Shown: positions 1 to 8,907 of the stretch, one piece after another | Numbering within the stretch: position 1 is the stretch's first letter | Layout of the letters: the number at the start of each line of letters is the position of its first letter | Source of the DNA: Bacteroidota bacterium | GTDB taxonomy: Bacteria; Bacteroidota; Bacteroidia; Bacteroidales; Lentimicrobiaceae | Length of the DNA: 64,000 nt | Reading direction: 5' to 3' | Assembly (NCBI GenBank): GCA_009773455.1 | Contig: WSXU01000008.1 | Location: forward strand, 124,001 to 188,000 | The notes under the pieces: generated by a model | The model's input: only the letters and a program-made list of their open reading frames with translations | Databases searched by the model: none | What the model was told of the DNA's origin: nothing | Program-made: the position numbers and the translations under genes

Positions 1-1423
1 TGCCAATCTTTTCAGCCACTTTCCGGTTAGCCAGCAGCATAAAGTCCTCGATCAGCATATTGGCTTCCTTCTGTTCCTTAATATAGGTGTCAATCGGTTT
101 GCCACTTTCATCAAGAATAAACTTGACTTCCTGGCTGTGAAATGCAATAGACCCCTGTCTGAAACGTTCTTCTCTCAGTCTGGTTGCAAGATTATTCAGT
201 ACCATCAGTTCACTTTTATAATCACCGTCTGCCCCTTCAATCATAACCTGAACTTCTTCATAATTGTAACGGCGGTTGCTTCTGATGATTGTTTTTCCAT
301 ACCATTCATCACTGATTCTTCCATTGGCGTCCATTTTAAAAACCGCTGAGAAACAGAGCTTATCCTCATCAGGGCGCAGTGAACATACCAGATTAGATAA
401 TTTTTCCGGCAACATCGGGATGGTTCTGTCAACCAGGTAAACAGAGGTCCCCCGTTCATATGCCTCCTGATCAATGGCTGTATGAGGTTTTACGTAATGT
501 GAAACATCTGCAATATGCACACCGACCTCCCATTCACCATTTCCAATATCTTTGAGCGACAATGCATCATCAAAATCCTTGGCATCCGGAGGATCAATCG
601 TGCATGTCCAGATGTTTCTGAAATCTCTCCTTGAAGCAATCTCTTTTTGCGTGATTTCTACTGGAAGTGTCTCAGCTTCCTTCAGGGTTTTGGGATTGAA
701 CTGTAAAGGAAAATCAAATGTTGCCAGAATAGAGTTCATCTCAACATCATTGTTTCCCGGATCTCCCAATACCTGGCTGATTTCTCCGAACGGATTTTTT
801 GATTGTTCCGGCCAGTCTGTTATCCTGGCAATGGCCTTTTGGCCGTTTTTAGCCTTGTTCAGAGATTCTTTCGGAATAAATATATCTACAGGAGTACTCG
901 TGTCATCAGGTACAAGGAAAGCAAATTTTCCGGTAAGCTGAACAGTACCGACAAAAGTCGTTCTCGCTCTTTCAATTACTTCAACGATCTGACCTTCCGT
1001 TTTCCGACCCCTGCGCATAGGAAAAAGATGGACCTTCACCTTGTCCCCGTTAAGGGCATGACCGGTATTGTTGGCAGCGATAAAAATATCTTCATCAAGA
1101 TCCGGAACAGTCACATATGCTTTTCCGGTTTGTTTCATATCAACGATTCCGACAACAGTCGATTGAAGAATTTTATCGGCTAGCAGGTCAGGATTATATT
1201 TGAACTTCCCCCGGTTCAGTTCAAGGATGGTGCCTGACTTTGTCATTGATTCCAACGCCTTGTTAACCAAAGCCCTGCTAATATTGTCGGTGATTCCGAG
1301 CAATTTTGATACTTGCCGGTAATTAAAAGCCTTGAAGGGGTTAGCAATAAAAAATGCTTCAATTAGGTTCAACACCGGACCCGGAGAAGCCTGTGATTTT
1401 TTGGTGGTCTTTTTTCTTGCCAT
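1..1423 (-). CDS. rnr: Ribonuclease R, 5' part (gene runs off the window start)
   Basis: This is the N-terminal part (about 474 residues) of a 3'-to-5' exoribonuclease of the RNB family, which degrades structured RNA. It begins MARKKTTKKS at an ATG and stays open to base 1, so the rest of the RNB and S1 domains lies outside. Visible parts are a short winged-helix region (about residues 15-65), two cold-shock/OB domains (about 75-230) and the start of the RNB catalytic domain with the metal-binding acidic motif DPPDAKDFDDA at about 276-286. The acidic cluster and domain order match RNase R rather than RNase II. The first residues are rich in Lys. The gene is separated from the plus-strand receiver gene by 238 bases with no other gene in them. 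Confidence 0.95.
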   Translation of the reverse strand, partial: MARKKTTKKSQASPGPVLNLIEAFFIANPFKAFNYRQVSKLLGITDNISRALVNKALESMTKSGTILELNRGKFKYNPDLLADKILQSTVVGIVDMKQTGKAYVTVPDLDEDIFIAANNTGHALNGDKVKVHLFPMRRGRKTEGQIVEVIERARTTFVGTVQLTGKFAFLVPDDTSTPVDIFIPKESLNKAKNGQKAIARITDWPEQSKNPFGEISQVLGDPGNNDVEMNSILATFDFPLQFNPKTLKEAETLPVEITQKEIASRRDFRNIWTCTIDPPDAKDFDDALSLKDIGNGEWEVGVHIADVSHYVKPHTAIDQEAYERGTSVYLVDRTIPMLPEKLSNLVCSLRPDEDKLCFSAVFKMDANGRISDEWYGKTIIRSNRRYNYEEVQVMIEGADGDYKSELMVLNNLATRLREERFRQGSIAFHSQEVKFILDESGKPIDTYIKEQKEANMLIEDFMLLANRKVAEKIG

Positions 1424-1661
1424 TACGATGTTATTGTATTTGTAAAGGTATAAAAATACCCTCTCGGGCCATCAAATAAACAATTCCAGGCAGAGAGCGA
1501 CCTGGTTAAAAGGTGAAATGTGATAAATGTGAACATTTTTGGGATTACTTTTTTCGAAATGCATGATAAACCTTTGAATGCCCGGAAAACCTGTTCCTTA
1601 ACTGAACTGATTTTCTAGCTATAAAAGACGAGAGTAACTACTAAAATATACGGGGGTATAT

Positions 1662-2036
1662 ATGGACTCGGGTAAAAAAAGAATCCTACTGGCTGAGGAT
1701 AATGCAATCAATCAAAAGGTTGCTTTACTCATGCTGAAAAAATATGATCAAAGCATCGACATCGCCGATAACGGGCGGATAGCCGTCGAAAAATTTCTGC
1801 ATCATGATTATGATCTGGTACTAATGGATCTCCACATGCCTGAACTTGACGGTTTTGAAGCTACCATTCAGATCAGGGAAATTGAACTGTCTGAAAAACG
1901 GGAAAAGAAGGTAAAAATATATGCAATGACAGCCAGTTCAATTACAGATGAGAGTGAACGGTGCTATGCTGTGGGAATGGATGGCTATATCAGCAAACCA
2001 TTCAAAGCAGAAGAAGTTATCAATGTTCTTGCCTGA
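1662..2036 (+). CDS. Stand-alone response regulator receiver domain (CheY-like)
   Basis: A 124-residue protein made of one receiver domain and nothing else. The acidic pair E12-D13, the phospho-acceptor D56 in LVLMDLHMP, the switch Thr in AMTASS and the conserved Lys in SKPF are all present, so it should be phosphorylatable. Sequence style (AEDNAINQKVALLML) is that of receivers normally found at the C-terminus of hybrid histidine kinases, and no kinase or output domain is adjacent. Its last 17 bases overlap the end of the convergent ABC transporter gene. It may act as a phosphorelay shuttle or single-domain regulator, or be the remnant of a hybrid kinase. The partner kinase cannot be named from this window. 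Confidence 0.9.
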   Translation: MDSGKKRILLAEDNAINQKVALLMLKKYDQSIDIADNGRIAVEKFLHHDYDLVLMDLHMPELDGFEATIQIREIELSEKREKKVKIYAMTASSITDESERCYAVGMDGYISKPFKAEEVINVLA

Positions 2037-3768
2037 AATCAACACCGGGAATCGCAGCAATAAGATCACGGGTATATGCCTCTGAAGGAGATTCATAGAT
2101 TAAATCTGAATCACCGTACTCAACAATTTTTCCCTTTCTCATTACCACCATTCTGTCTGACATAAAGCGCACAACCGAAAGATCGTGTGATATAAATATA
2201 TAGGTCAGCCCGAATGACTTTTTAAGATCATTCAGGAGGTTCAAAACCTGTGCCTGGACAGAAACATCCAGCGCAGAAACCGATTCATCACAGATTATAA
2301 ACTCTGGTTCAAGGGCAAGTGCTCTGGCAATGCATATCCTCTGCCTTTGGCCACCTGAAAACTGGTGCGGATATCGTTCATAGTGCTCGGATTTCAGGTT
2401 TACCCTGTTGAGTAATTCCATCACCCTGTCCTTCCGTTGCATATCACTGCTATGCATCCTATGGGCCTGCATAGGTTCAAGGATTGCCTGGCCAGCTGTA
2501 ATTCTCGGATTCAAAGAGGAATAGGGGTCCTGAAAAATGATCTGGATGCGCTTGCGAAGGTATCTGAGTTCCTTTAAGGGCAGATTTATCAGGTTGATCC
2601 CGTCGAATTCCATGCCTCCGGAAGTTGGTTCAATCAACCGCAGCAAAGCTCTGCCCAGCGTTGTTTTCCCGCATCCTGATTCACCAACAAGGCCAAGAGT
2701 CTCACCCTTATAAACATTAAAACTAATCTGGTCTACTGCTTTATGGAAATTTCGTTGCCGGCTAAACATGGACCTGGGCATCGGATAATGGACAGACAAA
2801 TCCCTGATTTCCAATAACGGCATTCCCTTATATAACTTCTGATGATCTGAAATTCGTTCTTTACTTGTAACTTCTTCGAATAAACCTTTAAAATCAACGA
2901 TTGATTCCCCAGAAGAAACATCAAAATCACTGACTACAGGCAGTCTTCTGAGGCGACGGTCAAGCGGAGGTCTGCAGGCAAGCAACCCCTGTGTATAAGG
3001 GTGTGCCGGATTTGAAAAAATCTGCTTCACAAACCCTTGCTCTACGATCTGTCCTTGCTTCATAACCAACACATAATCTGACACTTCTGCAACAACGCCA
3101 AGATCGTGACTGATGAAGATAAGACTCATTCCATATTTATCCCTAAGTGATCTCAACAATGTCAGAATGGCTTTTTGAACAGTAACATCCAGCGCAGTGG
3201 TTGGTTCATCAGCAATAAGTATATCGGGCCGGCATGCGATGGCCATGGCAATCATAACCCTTTGTTTCTGACCTCCCGACAATTGGTGGGGATAAGAATT
3301 GTATACCCTTTCAGGATCGGGAAGAAGCACCTCGGTAAAAAGGGAAATGACATGTTCCTTTGCCTTTTTCCTGTTATATCCAAGGTGCAGCCGTATTGCC
3401 TCAGTTAACTGCAATCCGCATTTCATTACCGGATTAAGGGATGTCATCGGCTCCTGAAAAATCATTGCAATGCGGCTACCACGCAATTTTCTCATTGCCG
3501 GTTCATCAATATCTGTCAGGCTGATATCTTCACCCCGGGATCCATTATAAAGGATCCTGCCGCTGTCAATCCTGCTTCCCAGGGCGGGAAGCAGACGCAT
3601 AACCGAAAGAGATGTCACCGATTTTCCTGACCCGCTTTCGCCAACTATGCCCAAAGACTGTCCCGGCATCATCGAAAATGACACCTGTTCAACGGCTTTG
3701 TGCCATCCTGACTCATCGTGAAACGATACGCTCAGGTTGTCGATTGTTAAAACGGGCTTAGTCATCAT
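2020..3768 (-). CDS. Dipeptide/oligopeptide ABC transporter, fused double ATP-binding protein
   Basis: About 582 residues carrying two complete ABC ATPase domains in one chain, as in YejF/GsiA-type proteins (a DppD-DppF fusion). Domain 1 has Walker A GESGSGKS, signature LSGGQKQR and Walker [13 protein letters not shown], followed by the oligopeptide-transporter C-terminal segment ([19 protein letters not shown]). Domain 2 has [17 protein letters not shown] and [11 protein letters not shown]. It would energise uptake of peptides or similar small solutes, but no permease or substrate-binding gene lies nearby. I place the start at the ATG ending at 3768; an upstream in-frame TTG (3777) is possible but less likely. 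It begins 36 bases after the rodA stop on the same strand, so it may be co-transcribed with mrdA-rodA. Confidence 0.9.
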   Translation of the reverse strand: MMTKPVLTIDNLSVSFHDESGWHKAVEQVSFSMMPGQSLGIVGESGSGKSVTSLSVMRLLPALGSRIDSGRILYNGSRGEDISLTDIDEPAMRKLRGSRIAMIFQEPMTSLNPVMKCGLQLTEAIRLHLGYNRKKAKEHVISLFTEVLLPDPERVYNSYPHQLSGGQKQRVMIAMAIACRPDILIADEPTTALDVTVQKAILTLLRSLRDKYGMSLIFISHDLGVVAEVSDYVLVMKQGQIVEQGFVKQIFSNPAHPYTQGLLACRPPLDRRLRRLPVVSDFDVSSGESIVDFKGLFEEVTSKERISDHQKLYKGMPLLEIRDLSVHYPMPRSMFSRQRNFHKAVDQISFNVYKGETLGLVGESGCGKTTLGRALLRLIEPTSGGMEFDGINLINLPLKELRYLRKRIQIIFQDPYSSLNPRITAGQAILEPMQAHRMHSSDMQRKDRVMELLNRVNLKSEHYERYPHQFSGGQRQRICIARALALEPEFIICDESVSALDVSVQAQVLNLLNDLKKSFGLTYIFISHDLSVVRFMSDRMVVMRKGKIVEYGDSDLIYESPSEAYTRDLIAAIPGVDFRQEH

Positions 3769-3804
3769 TCGAGCCAATAAGTTGGTATGGCTAAAGAGAA
3801 ATTA

Positions 3805-5064
3805 TCAGAGTAAAGCATTCCTGTTGGCATCCTGCTTTATAAATATAAACAAAAGGATTGTAAATGCCCATAGAGAGGACCCTCCGTAGCTAAAAAAAGG
3901 CAACGGTATGCCAATTACAGGAACAAGTCCGATGGTCATGCCAATATTAATCATAAAATGAAAGAAGAGTATAGCCGCCACACCATAGCCATAAACCCGG
4001 CTAAACTCGGATCGCTGTCGTTCAGCAAGCATGATGATTCTTACCAGCATGGCCATAAACAAGGATATAACCACCAGAGAACCTATAAAGCCCCATTCCT
4101 CTCCAACCGTACAAAAAATAAAGTCCGTGCTCTGTTCGGGAACAAAATTGTATTTGGTTTGTGTCCCGTTTAAAAATCCTTTTCCCAGAAAACCTCCGGA
4201 ACCGATGGCAATTTTTGATTGATTTACATTATATCCAGCCCCCTTCAGATCAAGTTCTTTACCAAGAAGTACATTGATCCTGGTTTTCTGATGTTCGCCC
4301 AGGAAATTGGAGACACCATATTCAACGGAATAGGTAAATCCGATTCCTATGAGTAACAAGGCTAACAGATTTAAAATGTTACGACGGTTTCGTTTCATAA
4401 AGAAGAAGAGAACGGCTGCCATAACTACCAGTAAAATCATTACATAAATTGTGCCTACCATCAGTGTGCTTAAGGCCACAACAACAACAAGCGCTCCGGC
4501 AAGCAGAAAGTTGCCCGAAAGTCCCATCCTGTATAAAACCAGAATGAAAGATCCATATACCAGGGCAGAACCTGTATCGTTCTGAAGCAGAATCAACAAT
4601 GCAGGAACACCCATAATGACCAGGGGCATGATCCTGGTACGAATATCCTTGACATTTATGTGTTGTGCATTGAAAAAACGTGCCAGTGCCAGGTTGGTGG
4701 CAAACTTTGCAAATTCAGCAGGCTGAATACCAAATCCCCCAACCCCAAACCATGATTTGGAACCTGAAACCTCAGTGCCCACCGCCAGGACGACCAGCAA
4801 CAAAAAAATTGTAAACCCGTATATGACATACGCAAATGTGCTGAAAAACCTGGCATCTGTAAGTAAAATTACCAAACCCAGAAACAGGGATGATGCGATC
4901 CAGATTACCTGTTTTCCGTAACTCTGCGAAATATCAATAATACTGCTGTACTCTTCATTATAAACGGCAGCATAGATGTTCACCCAGCCAAGCAATACCA
5001 TTACAAGGTATAGTATGACCAGCGTGAGGTCAACATTGCTGAAAATATTCTTCCGTTCGCGCAC
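3805..5064 (-). CDS. rodA: Rod shape-determining protein RodA (SEDS peptidoglycan polymerase)
   Basis: A 419-residue polytopic membrane protein of the SEDS family (FtsW/RodA/SpoVE) that polymerises glycan strands from lipid II during cell elongation. Family landmarks are QPAEFAKF near 118, NDTGSALVYG, the long periplasmic segment ending STDFIFCTVGEEWGFIG, and the C-terminal GIPLPFFSYGGSS. Length and hydrophobic pattern (about ten membrane segments) are normal. It starts three bases after the stop of the PBP2 gene, the usual mrdA-rodA pairing of a polymerase with its transpeptidase. RodA rather than FtsW is inferred from this pairing. Confidence 0.96.
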   Translation of the reverse strand: MRERKNIFSNVDLTLVILYLVMVLLGWVNIYAAVYNEEYSSIIDISQSYGKQVIWIASSLFLGLVILLTDARFFSTFAYVIYGFTIFLLLVVLAVGTEVSGSKSWFGVGGFGIQPAEFAKFATNLALARFFNAQHINVKDIRTRIMPLVIMGVPALLILLQNDTGSALVYGSFILVLYRMGLSGNFLLAGALVVVVALSTLMVGTIYVMILLVVMAAVLFFFMKRNRRNILNLLALLLIGIGFTYSVEYGVSNFLGEHQKTRINVLLGKELDLKGAGYNVNQSKIAIGSGGFLGKGFLNGTQTKYNFVPEQSTDFIFCTVGEEWGFIGSLVVISLFMAMLVRIIMLAERQRSEFSRVYGYGVAAILFFHFMINIGMTIGLVPVIGIPLPFFSYGGSSLWAFTILLFIFIKQDANRNALL

Positions 5065-5067
5065 TGA

Positions 5068-6870
5068 TCAGTAAAGTTTGGTATTCAACATATGCTCTTC
5101 AACATCGGGTCGTTTAATCTTTCCGGTAATATACTTCTCAATCATCAATGAAGCAACAGGTAATGCCCAGGAAGATCCGAATCCGGCATTTTCAATGATA
5201 ACAGCTATGGCAATCTTAGGGTTTTCTGCAGGTGCAAAAGCCATGAAAAGCGAGTGATCGTCACCATGAGGATTTTCAGCAGTACCGGTCTTACCGCACA
5301 TGGTTACACTGTCAATCTGATACCAACGGGCTGTCCCCAGGGTTGCCACCTGTCGCATCCCTTCCACGGCAACTTCAAAATGGACTGGGTCAATCAGTGA
5401 ATTGACTTTTTTGAATTCAGCCGGTTTCTTGCCCTTTTCACCAAGGTATTTTACAACATGGGGTACAATGTAGGAACCGCGATTGGCCATTGCAGCAGCA
5501 TAGTTTGCCAGTTGAAGGGGCGTTACAAGAATTTCGCCCTGTCCAATTGAAAGTGAACGAATGGTCATCGCATTCCAATGACCTTTACCGTAAATTTCGT
5601 CATATTTCTCTGCGGAGGGGATATTCCCCGACAGTTCAAATTGCAGGTCAGTGCCCAGCTTATGACCAAACCCCAGGCTCATGACCTGATCACGCCATGT
5701 TACATAATTATTACGAATACCGCCATGTTTGCCATTTGTGATGATTGAACGGAAAACCTGCCAGTGAAAAGGATTACATGATTGCTGTATCGCCACTTCC
5801 ACATTCAAAGGCGACTGATGTGTATGGGTGCATCTGATCGGCGAAGAAGTCTTCCCCTGACAGCTGTATCTTACTCCAAGATTGAGCAAGCCTTCCTGCA
5901 GGCCTACAAGGTCGTTGACCATTTTAAAGGTTGATCCCGGCGGGTAAGTACCTGCCATCGCACGGTTTATCAACGGCTTTACCGGATCTTCGGACAATAA
6001 CTTATAATTTTTACTTCTGACCCGACCGACCAGAAGATTCGGGTCATAGGCTGGACTGGAGAGAAATGCAAGAATTTCACCAGTTGAAGGTTCTATGGCA
6101 ACCACACTGCCCATTTTCCCCTTCATCAGCAACTCACCATACTCCTGCAGATCAGCATCTATTGACAGGTAAAGATCCTGACCCATGATGGCTGCAGAAT
6201 CAAATCTACCATCCTGAAAACTTCCCACCTCACGGTTATGAACATCAACCATTTTGATTTTCATCCCCTTGATTCCCCGAAGAATGTTTTCATATGATTT
6301 TTCAATACCACTGATTCCGATGTAGTCTCCTGATTTGTAATAGGGGTTTTTATCAATCAACCCCTGGGTGACTTCACCGACATAACCAAAAAGATGCGCG
6401 CCAATTGGCTTGGGGTAGTATCTTAAAGTGCGGGGCTGAACAAAGAAGCCGGGAAAACGGTACATTTTTTCTTCAATGTAACCATAGGTTTCCTTTGATA
6501 TCTGCTTTTCAAACAGGCTTGGCTTATACTTTGAATATTTGACGGCCTTCTCCATCCGCTCGAGAAAACCTTCATAAGTAATCTCGAGAAGCCTGCAAAA
6601 CTCAGCTGTATCAATCTCTTTAACCTGCAGTGGAGTAACCATCAGGTCGTAAACGGCTTCATTATAAACAAGGAGTTTCCCGTTTCGGTCGTATATCAAT
6701 CCACGGGCCGGATACTGTGTGACGTAGCGCAGAACATTGTTGTTGGCAGAAAGGGCATAACTCTTATCTATTACCTGAATGTAAAACAAACGGATAAGGT
6801 AGATTACACCAATAACCAGAAAAATGGCTATAACAGTCTGTTTTCGGGAAGCAAGAGTTCTGTTCGCCAT
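5068..6870 (-). CDS. mrdA: Penicillin-binding protein 2 (elongasome transpeptidase)
   Basis: A class B penicillin-binding protein of 600 residues that crosslinks peptidoglycan during elongation. It has one N-terminal membrane segment (about 12-32), a dimerisation domain and the transpeptidase domain. The catalytic motifs are complete: S313-T-F-K316, an SCN motif in IQQSCNPF, and K527-T-G. It is followed immediately by rodA. In many Bacteroidota mreB/C/D lie just upstream, but here the next upstream gene is a YdcF-like gene 220 bases away, so the mre genes must be elsewhere or in a different arrangement. A TAATTTTG -7 box lies 29 bases upstream of the ATG. Confidence 0.97.
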   Translation of the reverse strand: MANRTLASRKQTVIAIFLVIGVIYLIRLFYIQVIDKSYALSANNNVLRYVTQYPARGLIYDRNGKLLVYNEAVYDLMVTPLQVKEIDTAEFCRLLEITYEGFLERMEKAVKYSKYKPSLFEKQISKETYGYIEEKMYRFPGFFVQPRTLRYYPKPIGAHLFGYVGEVTQGLIDKNPYYKSGDYIGISGIEKSYENILRGIKGMKIKMVDVHNREVGSFQDGRFDSAAIMGQDLYLSIDADLQEYGELLMKGKMGSVVAIEPSTGEILAFLSSPAYDPNLLVGRVRSKNYKLLSEDPVKPLINRAMAGTYPPGSTFKMVNDLVGLQEGLLNLGVRYSCQGKTSSPIRCTHTHQSPLNVEVAIQQSCNPFHWQVFRSIITNGKHGGIRNNYVTWRDQVMSLGFGHKLGTDLQFELSGNIPSAEKYDEIYGKGHWNAMTIRSLSIGQGEILVTPLQLANYAAAMANRGSYIVPHVVKYLGEKGKKPAEFKKVNSLIDPVHFEVAVEGMRQVATLGTARWYQIDSVTMCGKTGTAENPHGDDHSLFMAFAPAENPKIAIAVIIENAGFGSSWALPVASLMIEKYITGKIKRPDVEEHMLNTKLY

Positions 6871-6898
6871 TGGCTCCTGTAAATCTGAATTTAGAATG

Positions 6899-6906
6899 CA
6901 AAATTA
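6899..6906 (-). promoter_or_regulatory. Putative -7 promoter box of mrdA-rodA
   Basis: Read on the minus strand this is TAATTTTG followed by CA, matching the Bacteroidota -7 consensus TAnnTTTG. It sits 29 bases before the mrdA ATG. I see no clear TTTG at the -33 distance, so this is a half-match. Confidence 0.4.
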
Positions 6907-6972
6907 CTGATTAACCGGGTTCGGTTGACACCGATTTTCATCAGCAGACAACTAAAAATTAACAAAGTTTAT

Positions 6973-7006
6973 ATCAGAAAACTTAAGAAAACCGGGAATT
7001 TCTGAT
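6973..7006. repeat. Inverted repeat upstream of mrdA
   Basis: Perfect 8-base arms ATCAGAAA and TTTCTGAT with an 18-base spacer, in the gap between the YdcF-like gene and mrdA. There is no T-run suited to an intrinsic terminator. It could be a regulator site or chance. Confidence 0.25.
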
Positions 7007-7090
7007 TGTAAACCTAAGGAGCTGAGGGTATAGGTTTTGCCGGATATTTTACTATTTATAACAACAGATCAACCACTTATTGTTTAATCC

Positions 7091-7810
7091 TCAGATCCAT
7101 CCTCTGACACTGTAATAACCGATCGCAAAATATTCCCTGATTACGATCACTTCATATTTGAGATGATTCCAGAACTGATACCTTACCTGTAGGTTGCTGC
7201 CGATGGCGGGAGCCATTTTATTTCCTTTCAGGTCTGGATCATTAAAGGTGAGATCTGAGCCGAGAGAGGTTTCAAATGCCGGGAATCCGCTTACCCTGGT
7301 GAAACCGCATTTTCTGAAACATTTTACGGCACGTCTGATGTGCTCTGGTGAAGAAACAATGGTTATCGGTGTTGATGGCTTCTCCTCCTTCAGCATTGCT
7401 GCAATTTCAAGTGCCTGTCCGCGGGTGTTTTTCCCGGTATTGGCAAAAAGAATTTTCTGTGGATTAACCCCCCGGAATGTTAGTTCTGCTGAAATGAGAA
7501 GGGGATCACCAAGACTATCAGACAAAATACCGGGAACTGCCACGATTACCTTTGCATTCGGATTCGCACCGGCCAGCACGGCAGTATAATAAGCCCTGAT
7601 CAGCCCGTTTTCACTCGGAATTCCGGCACCGGCCAGCATAATAATATAATCAGGGGATTCACCGATACTGCTTTTGGCAGACGAAAGGGCATAATATGCC
7701 CTGAAAGGAAGGGTCGTGAAAGCTAAAAGGCATAAAATAATAAAGAAAGTGCCGCTTACCATCAGAAACACCCTGACCAGCCTCCCTGGTAACCTGCCCT
7801 TTTTACTCAT
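7091..7810 (-). CDS. YdcF/ElyC-type DUF218 membrane-anchored protein
   Basis: A 239-residue protein with a positively charged N-terminus, one membrane segment (about 14-32) and a DUF218 domain: YIIMLAGAGIPSENG near 55, a Rossmann-like core with IVSSPEHIRRAVKCFRKCG near 150-168. Members include SanA, ElyC and YdcF, envelope-associated proteins implicated in cell-wall integrity; their chemistry is poorly defined. Its ATG overlaps the stop of the preceding VirK-like gene by eight bases (ATGAGTAA), so translational coupling is likely. It forms a three-gene envelope operon with the VirK-like protein and a lipoprotein. Confidence 0.8.
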   Translation of the reverse strand: MSKKGRLPGRLVRVFLMVSGTFFIILCLLAFTTLPFRAYYALSSAKSSIGESPDYIIMLAGAGIPSENGLIRAYYTAVLAGANPNAKVIVAVPGILSDSLGDPLLISAELTFRGVNPQKILFANTGKNTRGQALEIAAMLKEEKPSTPITIVSSPEHIRRAVKCFRKCGFTRVSGFPAFETSLGSDLTFNDPDLKGNKMAPAIGSNLQVRYQFWNHLKYEVIVIREYFAIGYYSVRGWI

Positions 7811-8285
7811 CTAAATACAGAAATATACCCCCGTCATTTTTCCCATCGTTGATGATCCCGAAGAAATTCTCATCCATCTGAACCTTAAAGCTTGCCGGGT
7901 TAATATAGCGGGCGGTTATTTTTACTTTATTATCAGCATTAAACCTTACCTTGACATAATTATAAACATAATCCTCACCTTTGGGATTCTGTATCAGTTT
8001 CGACTCGGATGCCACCAGAAAAGCCTCTTTGTTCTTTACTGCGTTTGGCGCGAAATATTCAAAAACATCCAGTTTCATTCCTCCTATGGCGTCAGGAACT
8101 TTTTCCTGTTTCTCATTATCGGAAATCAACTCACACTTGGCATAATAAAAAACCATACTCACATGGTTTCCGCTTTTGAGTAAAGTCACCAGTTCGTCAA
8201 AATTATTCAGTTGCCTGGGTTGTGCACTCACACCGGTCATTCCACCGATAATCATCAACAATACTGTTACAATTGCACGTTTCAT
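7803..8285 (-). CDS. Secreted VirK-like protein
   Basis: 160 residues with a clear signal peptide (MKRAIVTVLLMIIGGMTGVSAQ, cleavage after SAQ likely), so periplasmic or outer-surface. The mature part starts with FDELVTLLKSGNHVSMVFYY followed by AKCEL, which resembles the VirK family in its 'LxxxLxSGxxVxxxxxxxxC' opening. I make this call by eye and it is tentative. There is a single Cys after the signal and no catalytic motif. It lies two bases after the lipoprotein gene and overlaps the DUF218 gene by eight bases, so the three are very probably one transcript. Confidence 0.55.
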   Translation of the reverse strand: MKRAIVTVLLMIIGGMTGVSAQPRQLNNFDELVTLLKSGNHVSMVFYYAKCELISDNEKQEKVPDAIGGMKLDVFEYFAPNAVKNKEAFLVASESKLIQNPKGEDYVYNYVKVRFNADNKVKITARYINPASFKVQMDENFFGIINDGKNDGGIFLYLDE

Positions 8286-8287
8286 AA

Positions 8288-8818
8288 TTATTGCTTTTTA
8301 ATTACTATGGGAGGGGTCCTGAAAGTGTTGCTTTTGTTAAGGGCCCTGTCGTTGATATAAACTTCAAACATGATGGTATCAAATGCCGACAACGGATTGT
8401 TGACAAAAAGAGTATCTTCAATTTCACCGCTGATGGCCTTGTTCTTTCCTGCCGGGGTCAGGATTGGAATCCTTCCGTTGAAGGTTGCTGTATCATAAAC
8501 GATGGTTGTGTCGTTGATATAATTCGGTGTAATCAGAAAGACTTCCTTAAACTCGCCGTTCTGCCTTTCAAAATATCTGATAAACAGATTATAATCATAT
8601 GGAGGAAGGGTGTCAGAATCATACAATCCTATATTCCCGTCACCATCGGCAAACGAAAATCTGAGCACTCCCCGCTGGTCAATGCCCTGATCATCCCGAA
8701 GCAGCGTAAAATCCATAAATTCAACGGAGGGTTCAGGAGGGTAATCCTCATATTTTTTGCAGGAACTAAATGCGAACACTACAATAAATACAATAAGTGC
8801 AAATGGTTTAAGTTTCAT
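8288..8818 (-). CDS. Hypothetical outer-membrane/surface lipoprotein
   Basis: About 176 residues beginning MKLKPFALIVFIVVFAFSS and a lipobox Cys, the typical signal peptidase II site, followed by KKYEDYPPEPS. An upstream in-frame start at 8851 would put 11 extra residues before the signal peptide, so the ATG ending at 8818 is preferred. The mature protein contains FADGDGNIG, a short acidic turn like those in carbohydrate-adhesion or Ig-like folds, and otherwise no catalytic motif. It is the first gene of a three-gene operon. Function unknown. Confidence 0.75.
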   Translation of the reverse strand: MKLKPFALIVFIVVFAFSSCKKYEDYPPEPSVEFMDFTLLRDDQGIDQRGVLRFSFADGDGNIGLYDSDTLPPYDYNLFIRYFERQNGEFKEVFLITPNYINDTTIVYDTATFNGRIPILTPAGKNKAISGEIEDTLFVNNPLSAFDTIMFEVYINDRALNKSNTFRTPPIVIKKQ

Positions 8819-8899
8819 CCTGACAAAAGATATATTTGAAATAACGCGCAAAACCTGTGCCGAATTGTTGGTTATTACATTTCATTCGCCTCTGTGTTG

Positions 8900-8907
8900 C
8901 AAAACTA
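8900..8907 (-). promoter_or_regulatory. Putative -7 box for the lipoprotein operon
   Basis: Minus-strand TAGTTTTG followed by CA fits TAnnTTTG. It lies about 82 bases before the lipoprotein ATG and partly overlaps the end of the yedK gene. The -33 element is not clear. Confidence 0.3.

Noticed and set aside
803-1183. 126-residue plus-strand reading frame overlapping RNase R
   Set aside because: It lies antisense to a conserved, motif-bearing RNase R frame and shows no domain or signal of its own.
2733-2930. 65-residue frame within the ABC ATPase gene
   Set aside because: Shadow of the linker between the two ATPase domains, with no homology and no start signals.
8291-8839. 182-residue plus-strand reading frame across the lipoprotein gene
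   Set aside because: Antisense shadow of a lipoprotein gene with a clear signal peptide and operon position; no independent support.
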